64,000 bases of DNA. Origin: Pseudomonas sp. JM0905a (GTDB lineage Bacteria; Pseudomonadota; Gammaproteobacteria; Pseudomonadales; Pseudomonadaceae). Every line of letters starts with the position of its first letter. Within the stretch, counting starts at the first letter, position 1. Of the stretch, positions 43,122 to 52,278 are shown piece by piece. The notes beneath the pieces are model-generated. The model had not been told where the DNA came from, searched no databases, and saw nothing but the letters and a program-made list of their open reading frames with translations. Location: positions 1 through 64,000 of the forward strand of contig NZ_JACXBU010000012.1 in assembly GCF_014700075.1 (NCBI RefSeq), in the 5' to 3' direction. Made by a program: the position numbers and the translations under genes.

Positions 43122-43691
43122 GTGAACGACAACGACAAGAACAGCACAACCATCCTCATCGTCCCGGGCCTTCGGGACCATGTGCCGGAGCACTGGCAGA
43201 CCCTGCTGGCAGAACAACTGCCCAAGGTCCGCAGCGTTCCGCCGCTGGAGCAGGACAAGCTGAGCCTGCCGGCACGGGTCGAGGCCATCCAGCGTGAGCT
43301 GGAGCAGATCGACGGCCCGGTGATCCTGGTGGCCCACAGCGCCGGCGCACTCATGGTGGTGCACTGGGCAGCCCGCTACAGCCGGCCGATCAAAGGCGCG
43401 CTGCTGGCGACCCCGCCGGATCTCGACGCTACCTGGCCCGAGAACTATCCGAGCCCGGCGTCCCTGCATGCCAATGGCTGGACCCCGTTGCCGCGCGAGC
43501 CGTTGCCGTTCCCCACCCTCGTTTGCGCCAGCGACGACGACCACCTCGCCAGTCTGGAAGCGGTGCGCCGCATGGCCAGCGACTGGGAAAGCAGTCTCGT
43601 CGAACTGGGCAAAGTAGGGCACCTCAACCCGGCATCGGGTTACGGCGAATGGCCCTACGCGCATGAATTGATCCAGATGCTGGATCGCTGA
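43122..43691 (+). CDS. RBBP9/YdeN-family serine hydrolase
   Basis: A 189-residue alpha/beta hydrolase. The nucleophile is S73 in the AHSAGA elbow; an acid in CASDDDHLA and a His in GKVGHLNPASGYGEW complete a likely triad. The N-terminus ILIVPGLRDHVPEHWQ is typical of the family. No signal peptide, so cytoplasmic. The start is a GTG at 43122 with AGGT upstream. First gene after promoter copy B. It could hydrolyse an ester made available by the downstream envelope system. Confidence 0.85.
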   Translation: MNDNDKNSTTILIVPGLRDHVPEHWQTLLAEQLPKVRSVPPLEQDKLSLPARVEAIQRELEQIDGPVILVAHSAGALMVVHWAARYSRPIKGALLATPPDLDATWPENYPSPASLHANGWTPLPREPLPFPTLVCASDDDHLASLEAVRRMASDWESSLVELGKVGHLNPASGYGEWPYAHELIQMLDR

Positions 43692-43824
43692 AGCACGAAT
43701 CAATCGAAGTCCGCCGGGGAGTCCGGCGAGATGGCACGCAGCCAAGCAACCGGCTGCGCGCTGAAAAGGCAAGGAGCACGGAAAGGGTTGCGGTAGCCAC
43801 TACAACAAGAAGCGGAGCCAACGC

Positions 43825-45747
43825 ATGAACAACAAGAATAATCACAACCTCAACTTGCGCAGGTGCCTGCTCGCCTCGGCCATTGCTGCCGGATTGGGCG
43901 TGCCGGCCGTGGTGCAGGCCTTCGAGGTCAACACCGGGAATCCGGACTGGTCGGTTCGCTTCGACAACACCGTGAAGTACAACTACGGCGTTCGCACCGA
44001 GAGCGCGGACAAGCGCATGCTGGCCACGCCGAACAACAACGACGGCGACTACAACTTCCGCAAGGCCGGCACCAACATCACCAACCGCGTCGACCTGCTG
44101 ACTGAGCTGGACGTGATCCACCAGGGCAACAAAGGCTTCCGCGTCAGTGCCGCCAGCTGGTACGACAAGGCCTACGACAACACCGGCTCCAACTCGAACC
44201 CGTTCGTCAACGGCAACGAGGCCTTCTCCCGCATTGCCGGCCAACCCGGCACCAACAATGCGGTTCTGGGCAGCCCGCACCTTTCCAACTACGCCCAGCG
44301 CTATTACAGCGGCCCGTCCGGCGAAATCCTCGACGCCTTCGTGTTCTACAGCACTGAAATTGGCGAAGAGTCGATGTTCAGCGTCAAGGCCGGCCAGCAC
44401 AACGTGTACTGGGGCGAGACCATCCTCAACCCGGTGCATGGCATCAGCTACGGCCAGTCCGGGCTGGACCTGGCCAAGCTCGCCGCCGCGCCGGGCACCG
44501 AAGCCAAGGAACTGTTCGTTCCGCGAAACCAGGTTTCCGCGTCCTTCACCATCAACCCCGAGCTGACCGTTGCCGCCCAGTACTTCCTGGACTGGGACGA
44601 AGCACGCCTGCCCGAGGCCGGCACCTACTACGGCAGCTCCGACCTGGTGGGCACCGGCGCCCAGTCCTTCATCCTCGGCCACACCGGCGGTCCGGGCCTG
44701 GCGGGTCCGAACGGCACCCTCACCAGCATCGCCCGTGGCCACGACATCACCCCGGACAAGCGCGGTGACTGGGGCCTGATGCTGAAGTGGTCGCCGGAGT
44801 GGCTGGACGGCACCCTTGGCGCCTACTACCGCAATACTGCGGAAATCCTGCCGCAGGCGGTGCTCGACGGCACCGGGCTGACAGCGCGAGGCGCGGGCGG
44901 TCCCATCGCCAACGTGCGCAACTCCATCAGCACCACCAACTACAAGTTCGCCTATGGCGACGACATCGACATCTTCGGCCTGAGCCTGTCGAAGGACGTT
45001 GGTGGCGTCAGCGTGGCCAGTGACCTGAACATCCGCCACAACATGCCGCTGGCGAGCATCCCGGCCATCGTCAGCGCCTCCGGCCCCGGCGGCCTGGCGA
45101 ACGGCCTCGGCCTGCTGCCGCCCCGCGTTCCGGGGACCGGCGTGGTCACCGACATTCCCGGCAGCGGCGACAGCATGAGCGCCACCGGCGACACCCTGCA
45201 CTGGACCGTCAACGGCCTGGTGACCATCGGTGACACGCCGCTGTTCGACTCGGCGTCTCTGCTGGGCGAGCTCTACTACAGCAACCTGCTGAAGCTCGAT
45301 AGCAAGAACGAGGCGCTCTACAAGGGCAAGGACACCTACCGCGGCATTGACAAGCCGACCCGCGATAACTGGGGCGTCGCGGTGAACTTCACCCCCACCT
45401 GGTACCAGGTGTTCCCGGGCGTGGACCTGTCCACACCGATGTCCGTCAACGTCGGCCTGGACGGCGTGTCCCCGGTCCAGGGCGGCGGCGCCGAAGACAC
45501 CGGCACCTACTCGGTCGGCGTCGGCGCGGCCATCTACAACCAGTACTTCGTCGACCTGAAGTACGTGGACTCTTTCGGCGATGCCGAGAAGTGCACCAAC
45601 GGAGCCACCGACGGCTCGACACCTAACGCATTGGATGCCACGCAGCGCTACACCTGCTTTGCCGGGGGGTACTCCTCCTTCTCCGGCGGCGGGGCTACCA
45701 CGGAAGACCGTGGCGCGGTGTACCTGACTTTGAAGACCACCTTCTGA
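43825..45747 (+). CDS. DUF1302 outer-membrane protein
   Basis: A 640-residue exported protein with a signal peptide (MNNKNNHNLN, hydrophobic core, PAVVQA). The mature part is built of alternating amphipathic strands (WSVRFDNTVKYNYGVR, GLMLKWSPEWLDGTLGAYYRN, VYLTLKTTF) and ends in Phe, as outer-membrane beta-barrels do. This is the DUF1302 family, repeatedly found with DUF1329, a YCF48-like protein and an MMPL permease in pseudomonads and hydrocarbon degraders. No biochemical role is settled; a barrel for hydrophobic molecules is inferred. Confidence 0.9.
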   Translation: MNNKNNHNLNLRRCLLASAIAAGLGVPAVVQAFEVNTGNPDWSVRFDNTVKYNYGVRTESADKRMLATPNNNDGDYNFRKAGTNITNRVDLLTELDVIHQGNKGFRVSAASWYDKAYDNTGSNSNPFVNGNEAFSRIAGQPGTNNAVLGSPHLSNYAQRYYSGPSGEILDAFVFYSTEIGEESMFSVKAGQHNVYWGETILNPVHGISYGQSGLDLAKLAAAPGTEAKELFVPRNQVSASFTINPELTVAAQYFLDWDEARLPEAGTYYGSSDLVGTGAQSFILGHTGGPGLAGPNGTLTSIARGHDITPDKRGDWGLMLKWSPEWLDGTLGAYYRNTAEILPQAVLDGTGLTARGAGGPIANVRNSISTTNYKFAYGDDIDIFGLSLSKDVGGVSVASDLNIRHNMPLASIPAIVSASGPGGLANGLGLLPPRVPGTGVVTDIPGSGDSMSATGDTLHWTVNGLVTIGDTPLFDSASLLGELYYSNLLKLDSKNEALYKGKDTYRGIDKPTRDNWGVAVNFTPTWYQVFPGVDLSTPMSVNVGLDGVSPVQGGGAEDTGTYSVGVGAAIYNQYFVDLKYVDSFGDAEKCTNGATDGSTPNALDATQRYTCFAGGYSSFSGGGATTEDRGAVYLTLKTTF

Positions 45748-45788
45748 CATTCCGCGTAGCTCAAAAAATAGAGCAGGAGAGCAACGAG

Positions 45789-47147
45789 ATGAAATTCGTG
45801 AAAACTCTGATGGCGGCTTCCCTCGCGGTGGCCTTCGCTGGTTCCGTCCATGCCGCCGTTTCGCCCGCCGAAGCAGCGAAACTGGGCAACAACCTGACCC
45901 TGGTAGGGGCCGAGAAAGCGGCCAGTGCCGATGGTTCGATTCCCGCCTACGACGGTGGCCTGACCACCGCACCGGCGGGCTTCAAGTCCGGCGACAGCAT
46001 GCGCCCCGATCCCTTCGCCAGCGAAAAACCAGTGATGGTGATCGATGGCAAGAACGTCGACCAGTACAAGAACCTGCTCAGCGCCACTACCGTGGAATTG
46101 GCCAAGCGCTACCCGGACTTCCGCGTTGATGTCTACCCGACCCACCGTACCGTGGCCATGCCGCAGCCGGTGCTGGATAACGCCGTGAAGAACGCCACCG
46201 GCGCCAAGACCGCCAATGGCGGCCTGGCTCTGGAAAACGTGCTGCCGGGCGTGCCGTTCCCGATCCCGCAGTCGGGCAGTGAGGCCATGTGGAACCACCT
46301 GCTGCGTTACCAGGGTGTGACTATCAACTCCAAGTACGACTCCTGGAACGTTGACGCCGCGGGCGTGGCTACCCTGGCCACCACCGGCCAGGCCTTCATC
46401 AACTACCCGATCTACGAAGACCTGAACAAGCCCATCGCCAATACCGACGTGTATTACCAGATGAAGCTGTATTACTCGGGGCCGGCCCGCCGCGCCGGCG
46501 AGGCGATCATGCTCAAGGACGCCGCCAACGCCGTCGAGCAGCCGCGCCGCGCCTGGCAGTACCTGCCCGGCCAGCGCCGTGTGAAGCTCGCGCCGAGCCT
46601 GGCTTACGACACCCCGAACCCGGGTACCGCCGGTGCCGGCACCTACGACGACGTGTTCGTCTTCAACGGCGCCCTGGACCGCTACGACTGGAAACTGGTT
46701 GGCAAGCAGGAACTCATCGTTCCCTACAACACCTACAAGCTGACCTACGCCCAGGACCCGAAGGCCCTGACCACCGCCAACCACCTGTCACCTGACTACG
46801 TGCGCTGGGAGAAGCACCGCGTCTGGGTTGTGGAAGGCACTCTGAAAGAGGGCGCTCGCCACATCTACGCCAAGCGCCGCTTCTACCTGGATGAGGACAG
46901 CTGGGTCGCCCTGGCTTCCGACCAGTACGACGCCCGTGGGCAGATCTACCGTGGCTCCTTCGCCTTCCTCAGCCAGAGCTACGACAAGCAAGTACCGGAC
47001 ACCACCCCGTTCGTGATCTACGACCTGGTGGGTAACTCCTACAACATCAACGGCATCGTTGGCCCGTACGGCGGCATCCGTTATATCGACCCGCTGACCA
47101 AGGCTCAGTGGGCAGCAGAGTCCCTGGCTGGCGCCGGCATTCGCTAA
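45789..47147 (+). CDS. DUF1329 periplasmic protein (LolB-like fold)
   Basis: A 452-residue secreted protein: signal peptide ending SVHA, then AVSPAEAAKLGNNLTLVGAEKAAS, the usual DUF1329 start. The middle has EAIMLKDAANAVEQPRRAWQYLPGQRRVKLAPSLAYDTPN, and the C-terminus WVVEGTLKEGARHIYAKRRFYLDEDSW, the segment that gives the family its likeness to outer-membrane lipoprotein-sorting folds. It probably carries a hydrophobic ligand between membranes. It starts 42 bp after the DUF1302 stop. Confidence 0.92.
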   Translation: MKFVKTLMAASLAVAFAGSVHAAVSPAEAAKLGNNLTLVGAEKAASADGSIPAYDGGLTTAPAGFKSGDSMRPDPFASEKPVMVIDGKNVDQYKNLLSATTVELAKRYPDFRVDVYPTHRTVAMPQPVLDNAVKNATGAKTANGGLALENVLPGVPFPIPQSGSEAMWNHLLRYQGVTINSKYDSWNVDAAGVATLATTGQAFINYPIYEDLNKPIANTDVYYQMKLYYSGPARRAGEAIMLKDAANAVEQPRRAWQYLPGQRRVKLAPSLAYDTPNPGTAGAGTYDDVFVFNGALDRYDWKLVGKQELIVPYNTYKLTYAQDPKALTTANHLSPDYVRWEKHRVWVVEGTLKEGARHIYAKRRFYLDEDSWVALASDQYDARGQIYRGSFAFLSQSYDKQVPDTTPFVIYDLVGNSYNINGIVGPYGGIRYIDPLTKAQWAAESLAGAGIR

Positions 47148-47155
47148 GCCAGGTT

Positions 47156-47203
47156 GGTTGCCGCTCCCTTTGAGTGTGGGGGAGCGGCAACCGCTTTCTT
47201 TTT
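47156..47203 (+). terminator. hairpin with U-tract inside the operon
   Basis: GGTTGCCGCTCCC (47156-47168) and GGGAGCGGCAACC (47180-47192) form a perfect 13-bp stem with an 11-nt loop, followed by GCTTTCTTTTT. It ends just 16 bp before the YCF48-like start. Partial termination here would make the two outer components much more abundant than the propeller and permease. Confidence 0.75.
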
Positions 47204-47218
47204 CAGAGGACAGTCCCG

Positions 47219-48271
47219 ATGTTTTCTTTCAAGTTCATCGCCCTGGGCATGGCCCTCATGGCGGGTAATGCCCAAGCCGCGTCCCTGGTCGATGTGCTCG
47301 ACCTGCCGGCACAGCGCAGCGAACTGGCGGTGCGCAGCCCCCTGCTGGACCTGGCCCAGGCCGGTCAGCGGCTGGTTGCCGTAGGCCAGCGCGGCCATAT
47401 CCTTTATTCCGACGATCAGGGCGGCAGCTGGACCCAGGCCAGCGTTCCGGTCAGCTCCGATCTCAATGCCGTGCAGTTCCCCACGGCCAGCGATGGCTGG
47501 GCGGTAGGGCACGACGGCGTCGTGCTGCACAGCCGTGACGGCGGCGCCAGCTGGGAGAAGCAGCTCGATGGCCGCCAGCTCGGCCGCCTGATGCAGGATT
47601 ACTACGCAACCCAGCCCGACGCCGCGCAATGGCTCGACGAAGGCAAGCGCATCGAAACCGAAGGGGCGGACAAGCCCTTCCTCGACGTCTGGTTCAGTGA
47701 TGCGCAAAACGGCTTCGTGGTCGGCGCCTTCAATCTGATCTTCCGCACCCGCGACGGTGGCCAGAGCTGGCAGCCCTGGGCCGACCGCACTGACAACCCC
47801 TCCGGCTACCACCTTGCCGCCATCGCTGGCGAGGGCAAGCAGGTATTCATCGCCGGGGAACAAGGCCTGCTGCTGCGCCTCGACGACAGTGGCGAGCGCT
47901 TCCAGGCTCTGACGTCGCCCTACCAGGGCAGCTTCTTCGGGCTCAACGTCCAGTCTGACGTGGTCCTGGCCTACGGCCTGCGCGGCCACGCCTACCGTAG
48001 CGTCGATGGCGGTGCGAGCTGGAGCCAGGTCGAGACCGGGCTGAACGCCAGCATCACCGCGTCCGCCCGCGATGCGCGCGGCCAGCTCTACCTGTTCGGC
48101 CAGACTGGCCAGGCCCTGGCCAGCACCGATCAGGGCAGCAGCTTCCATCACCTGGACATCGGCCAGCCGGTACCGGTCTACGGCGCCCTGGCGTCAACCG
48201 ACAACGGCCTGCTGCTGGTGGGCGCGCGGGGTATTGCCCAGCGCACCCTGGCTACTGGAAAACAAGAATAA
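47219..48271 (+). CDS. YCF48-like / BNR-repeat periplasmic propeller
   Basis: A 350-residue protein with a signal peptide (MFSFKFIALGMALMAGNAQA). The body repeats units of the form S-DGG-SW (SDDQGGSWTQ, SRDGGASWEK, TRDGGQSWQP, SVDGGASWSQ, STDQGSSFHH), the Asp-box signature of BNR and photosystem-II-stability-like propellers. GAGGACAG lies before the ATG. These proteins are constant companions of DUF1302/DUF1329/MMPL genes and may be assembly factors. No catalytic residues can be named. Confidence 0.88.
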   Translation: MFSFKFIALGMALMAGNAQAASLVDVLDLPAQRSELAVRSPLLDLAQAGQRLVAVGQRGHILYSDDQGGSWTQASVPVSSDLNAVQFPTASDGWAVGHDGVVLHSRDGGASWEKQLDGRQLGRLMQDYYATQPDAAQWLDEGKRIETEGADKPFLDVWFSDAQNGFVVGAFNLIFRTRDGGQSWQPWADRTDNPSGYHLAAIAGEGKQVFIAGEQGLLLRLDDSGERFQALTSPYQGSFFGLNVQSDVVLAYGLRGHAYRSVDGGASWSQVETGLNASITASARDARGQLYLFGQTGQALASTDQGSSFHHLDIGQPVPVYGALASTDNGLLLVGARGIAQRTLATGKQE

Positions 48272-48289
48272 GAGCGAGGCGACCCCATC

Positions 48290-50818
48290 ATGGGCGGCAT
48301 TAAACAAACCGCGATGCCGGTAATCCGGGATCTGAAAGACTTCGATGCGCGAAGCGGCAACCTGCTCGAGCGCATGGTGTTCAACAACCGGCTGTCGTTT
48401 GTGGCCGGCATCCTCCTGGTGACCCTGCTGCTGGGCTACATGGCCATTACCCGCCTGGAACTCAAGCCCAGCTTCGAGAAAATGATTCCCCAGGGGCATC
48501 CGTACATCCAGAACTTCCTGGACAACCGCAAGGCCCTGCGCGGCCTGGGTAACAGCGTGCGGGTCGTGGTGGAGAACACCCAGGGCGATATTTTCGACCC
48601 GGCTTACCTCGACGCCCTGAAGCAGGTGCATGACGAGCTGTTCCTCACTCCCGGCGTCGACCGCGCCTGGATGAAGTCCCTCTGGGCGCCCGGCGTGCGC
48701 TGGACAGAAGTGACCGAGGAAGGCTTCCAGGGGGGCCCGGTAATGCCCGATGGCTACGACGGCTCGCCAGCCAGCATCGAGCAACTGCGTCAGAACATCG
48801 CCCGTGCCGGCATCGTTGGCAGCCTGGTGGCCAACGATTTCAAATCCACCATGCTGGTGGTTCCGCTGCTGGACCAGGCCACTGCCGGCGGCCAGGGCGT
48901 GGACTACCACCAGTTCTCCCGCACCCTGGAAGACAAGTTCCGCCTGCGCTTCGAATACGCCGGCGATACCAAGGCCCAGGCTTCTGGCGAAGAAGGGCAG
49001 GGCGCGATCAAGATCCGCGTCATCGGCTTCGCCAAGCTGGTGGGTGACCTGATCGACGGCCTGATGCGCGTCATGGCCTTCTTCGGCCTGGCCGTGGTCA
49101 CCGCCTTCTTCATCATCCTGGCCTACACCCGCTGCCTGCGCAGCAGCCTGCTGGTGATCGTCTGCTCGCTGCTGGCGGTGGTCTGGCAGCTCGGCATCGT
49201 CGCCTGGCTGGGCTACGCGCTGGATCCTTACTCGATCCTGGTGCCGTTCCTGATCTTCGCCATTGGCGTGTCCCACGCGGCGCAGAAGATGAACGGCATC
49301 ATGCAGGACATCGCCCAGGGCACCCATCGCCTGGTGGCGGCACGCTACACCTTCCGTCGCCTGTTCCTGGCCGGCGTCACCGCGCTACTGGCTGACGCGG
49401 TGGGCTTTGCGGTGCTGATGCTGATCGACATCCCGGTGATCCAGGACCTGGCCATCACCGCCAGCATCGGTGTGGCCGTACTGATCCTCACGACCCTGCT
49501 GATGATGCCGGTGGCGCTGTCCTACGTCGGCGTGGGCAAGAAGGCCGCCGAGCGCGCCCTGCGCATCGACACCAACGCCGCCGCGCACAAGGGCTTCGGC
49601 CATGTGTGGGACTTCCTCGACCGGTTCACCGAAAAGCGCTGGGCCCTGACCACCGTGGCCCTGGCTTCGGTACTCGGTGTGGCGGGCTTCATGGTCAGCC
49701 TCAACCTGCAGATCGGCGACCTGGATGCCGGTGCGCCGGAGCTGCGCCCGGAATCCCGCTACAACCGTGACAACGCCTACATCACCAGCCACTACGCGCT
49801 GTCCAGCGACCTGTTCGCGGTCATGGTGAAAACGCCCGCCGAGGGCTGCCTGAACTACCATACCCTGATCCAGGCCGATCGCCTGGCCTGGGCCCTGCAA
49901 CAGCACCCGAATGTGCAGGCCACGGCTTCCCTGGCCAACGCGGTTCGGCAGATCACCGCCGGAACCTATGAGGGCAATCCGAAGTTCCTCAGCCTGCAGC
50001 GCAACCAGGACGTGCTCAACTACGCCGCCCAGCAGGCGTCGGTGAACACTCCCGAGCTGTTCAACACCGACTGCTCGCTGATGCCGGTGATCGCGTTCCT
50101 GAAGGATCACAAGGCCCAGACCCTGGACGAGGTGGTGGCCATCGCCGACCGCTTTGCCGCTGAAAACAGCAGTGAAGACCGCCAGTTTCTGCTGGCGGCG
50201 GGCAGCGCCGGTATCGAGGCGGCGACCAACATCGTCGTGCGTGAAGCCAACCGCACCATGCTGCTGTACGTCTACCTGGCGGTAACCCTGTTCTGCCTGG
50301 TCACCTTCCGCAGCTGGCGGGCGACCGTGGTGGCGCTGCTGCCGCTGGTGCTCACCTCGGTGCTCTGCGAGGCGCTGATGGTGGTGATGGGTATCGGCGT
50401 GAAGGTCGCCACCCTGCCGGTGATCGCGCTCGGCGTGGGCATCGGCGTCGACTATGCGTTGTACCTGCTCAGCGTGCAGCTGCAGTTCCAGCGGCAGGGC
50501 CTCTCGCTGGCGGAGTCCTACAAAAAGGCGGTGTCGTTCACTGGGCGGGTCGTCGGGCTGGTGGGTATCACCCTGGCTGCCGGCGTGGTGTGCTGGGCCT
50601 GGTCGCCCATCAAATTCCAGGCTGACATGGGCATCCTGCTCACCTTCATGTTCCTCTGGAACATGATCGGCGCGCTGATCCTGATTCCCGCGCTGTCTTA
50701 CTTCCTGCTGCGCGAGCGGGGCGAGGCGACCCGCCCGGTCACCCCGGCCGATGAGCCGGTCGCAAGCTCGACCAGCAAGGCCGCGCACAACAGCCGGATG
50801 GAGTCCGTGCAACCCTGA
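48290..50818 (+). CDS. MMPL/RND-superfamily permease
   Basis: An 842-residue inner-membrane transporter of the hydrophobe/lipid-exporter branch of the RND superfamily. It has the symmetrical build TM1, periplasmic domain (60-240), five helices (260-410), TM7, second periplasmic domain (470-640), and five helices. The sterol-sensing-like helices contain LVPFLIFAIGVSHAAQKM and VIALGVGIGVDYALYLLSV, where acidic residues mark the proton relay. It lacks a dedicated adaptor gene, unlike Mex pumps. With DUF1302, DUF1329 and YCF48 it probably forms a trans-envelope route for a hydrophobic compound; direction is unknown. Confidence 0.9.
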   Translation: MGGIKQTAMPVIRDLKDFDARSGNLLERMVFNNRLSFVAGILLVTLLLGYMAITRLELKPSFEKMIPQGHPYIQNFLDNRKALRGLGNSVRVVVENTQGDIFDPAYLDALKQVHDELFLTPGVDRAWMKSLWAPGVRWTEVTEEGFQGGPVMPDGYDGSPASIEQLRQNIARAGIVGSLVANDFKSTMLVVPLLDQATAGGQGVDYHQFSRTLEDKFRLRFEYAGDTKAQASGEEGQGAIKIRVIGFAKLVGDLIDGLMRVMAFFGLAVVTAFFIILAYTRCLRSSLLVIVCSLLAVVWQLGIVAWLGYALDPYSILVPFLIFAIGVSHAAQKMNGIMQDIAQGTHRLVAARYTFRRLFLAGVTALLADAVGFAVLMLIDIPVIQDLAITASIGVAVLILTTLLMMPVALSYVGVGKKAAERALRIDTNAAAHKGFGHVWDFLDRFTEKRWALTTVALASVLGVAGFMVSLNLQIGDLDAGAPELRPESRYNRDNAYITSHYALSSDLFAVMVKTPAEGCLNYHTLIQADRLAWALQQHPNVQATASLANAVRQITAGTYEGNPKFLSLQRNQDVLNYAAQQASVNTPELFNTDCSLMPVIAFLKDHKAQTLDEVVAIADRFAAENSSEDRQFLLAAGSAGIEAATNIVVREANRTMLLYVYLAVTLFCLVTFRSWRATVVALLPLVLTSVLCEALMVVMGIGVKVATLPVIALGVGIGVDYALYLLSVQLQFQRQGLSLAESYKKAVSFTGRVVGLVGITLAAGVVCWAWSPIKFQADMGILLTFMFLWNMIGALILIPALSYFLLRERGEATRPVTPADEPVASSTSKAAHNSRMESVQP

Positions 50819-50849
50819 CCCGCAAGCGAAGGAACTTGGACTAATCTGG

Positions 50850-50900
50850 AAAACGGGGGATCGCCGCCGGCCGCTTTGCGGTCGGCGGCGATGCCGTTTT
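50850..50900. terminator. strong terminator after the MMPL operon
   Basis: Outer arms AAAACGG (50850-50856) and CCGTTTT (50894-50900) enclose a 15-bp stem (50860-50874 with 50878-50892, one G-U pair, TTT loop). The T-run serves rightward transcription and the A-run leftward. It isolates the following yiaW-yiaV-like pair from the MMPL operon. Confidence 0.8.
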
Positions 50901-50959
50901 CGGATTCGTCGACGTGCCTGCTCCCATGTTGTGAGGGCCGTCTCCAAGGACATAACAAC

Positions 50960-51310
50960 ATGCTTGATTACTTCGCGCTGGGCGTTCTCTTCTTCGTGGG
51001 GATCGTGCTGTTCTACGGCATCATCGTGCTCCACGACATTCCCTACGAAATAGCCGTACACCGTAACCATCCCCATCAGGACGCCATCCATGCCGCCGGC
51101 TGGGTGAGCCTGTTCACCCTCCATGCGCTGTGGCCCTTCCTGTGGATCTGGGCGATGTTGTACCGCGAGGACCGTGGCTGGGGCTTCGACCACGGCAAAC
51201 CTGGCGCCGCCCATGACGCTGACCTGGCAAAGGAACTGGCGGAGCTGCGTCAGCGCATCGAACAGCTCGAAGGACGCACGTCGACCGCCCAGAACGAGAA
51301 GGAGGATTGA
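50960..51310 (+). CDS. yiaW: DUF3302 inner-membrane protein, YiaW-like
   Basis: A 116-residue protein with two membrane helices (YFALGVLFFVGIVLFYGIIVL and AAGWVSLFTLHALWPFLWIWAML), separated by the conserved DIPYEIAVHRNHPHQDAIH, and a C-terminal coiled coil (LAKELAELRQRIEQLEG). It fits DUF3302/YiaW, encoded next to the HlyD-like YiaV in E. coli. ATG 50960 follows AAGGACAT. It precedes the HlyD-like gene by 3 bp. Function unknown, presumed partner of YiaV. Confidence 0.83.
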   Translation: MLDYFALGVLFFVGIVLFYGIIVLHDIPYEIAVHRNHPHQDAIHAAGWVSLFTLHALWPFLWIWAMLYREDRGWGFDHGKPGAAHDADLAKELAELRQRIEQLEGRTSTAQNEKED

Positions 51311-51313
51311 GCC

Positions 51314-52273
51314 ATGGACCTGTTGCTAATCCTCACCTATACGGCGTTCTGCGTTGCCATCTTCAAGATCTTCAAGATCCCGCTGAACAAGTGGAGCGTG
51401 CCCACCGCCGTGCTGGGCGGCATCGTGCTGATCGGCGCGCTGATCTTCCTGATGAACTACAACCACCCCTATTCGGAAGTGGCGCGGACCTACTTCGTCT
51501 CGGTGCCCATCGTGCCTGAGGTGTCCGGCCTGGTAACCGAAGTGCCGGTGAAGGCCAACCAGCCCCTGGAAAAGGGCGATGTGCTATTCCGCATCGACCC
51601 GACGCCTTTCGAAAACAAGCTGAAGTCCATCCAGGCGCAGCTGGTGTCGGCCCGTGCCGATCAGTCCCGCGCCCGTGAGCTGGCGGCGCGCAATGTCGGC
51701 AACCGCCGCGACGTGGACCTCACCACGGCGCGGGTGGATGACCTGCAGGCGCAACTCAATATCGCCAAGTTCGACCTCGACAACACCGTGGTCCGGGCGC
51801 CGAGCAAGGGTTTCGTCACCCACGTGTCCCTGCGCCCTGGCGTGCGTGCGGTGAAGCTGCCGCTGCGTCCCTCCATGGTCTTCATCCCCGACGAGGGCTT
51901 CTACTTCATCGCCTGGATGCGGCAGAACAGCCAGTTACGCCTGACGCCCGGCGACGAGGCCGAAGTGGCGTTCGACGGTATCCCCGGCAAAGTGTTCAAG
52001 GGCGAGGTGAAGCAGGTGATTTCGGTGATCGGCGAAGGCCAGGTGCAGCCGTCCGGCACCCTGATCAGCTTCACCGGTTCACCACCACCGGGCCGCGTGC
52101 CGGTGTTCATCGAAATCACCGACCCGGAATACGCCCAGTACGCGGCCCTGATGCCCGGTGGTTCCTATGGCCAGGCGGCGCTCTACAGCAAGCACTTCCA
52201 CCATGTGGCTATCATGCGCAAGATCCTCCTGCGCATGGCGGCCTGGATGAACTACATCTTCCCGTTCCACTGA
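51314..52273 (+). CDS. yiaV: HlyD-family membrane fusion protein, YiaV-like
   Basis: A 319-residue adaptor with an N-terminal membrane region (two hydrophobic stretches within residues 1-55), a lipoyl half-motif (SGLVTEVPVKANQPLEKGDVLFRIDP), a short helical hairpin, the second half (NTVVRAPSKGFVTHVSLRPG) and a beta-barrel. No transporter gene is linked, as for E. coli YiaV-YiaW. The pair may act with a distant permease or form a DUF3302-HlyD export complex. Confidence 0.87.
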   Translation: MDLLLILTYTAFCVAIFKIFKIPLNKWSVPTAVLGGIVLIGALIFLMNYNHPYSEVARTYFVSVPIVPEVSGLVTEVPVKANQPLEKGDVLFRIDPTPFENKLKSIQAQLVSARADQSRARELAARNVGNRRDVDLTTARVDDLQAQLNIAKFDLDNTVVRAPSKGFVTHVSLRPGVRAVKLPLRPSMVFIPDEGFYFIAWMRQNSQLRLTPGDEAEVAFDGIPGKVFKGEVKQVISVIGEGQVQPSGTLISFTGSPPPGRVPVFIEITDPEYAQYAALMPGGSYGQAALYSKHFHHVAIMRKILLRMAAWMNYIFPFH

Positions 52274-52278
52274 CAGCG

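Noticed and set aside
43624..45972. A 782-codon minus-strand frame opposite DUF1302
   Set aside because: Val/Gly/Ala-rich shadow. The plus-strand gene has a signal peptide and a barrel C-terminus.
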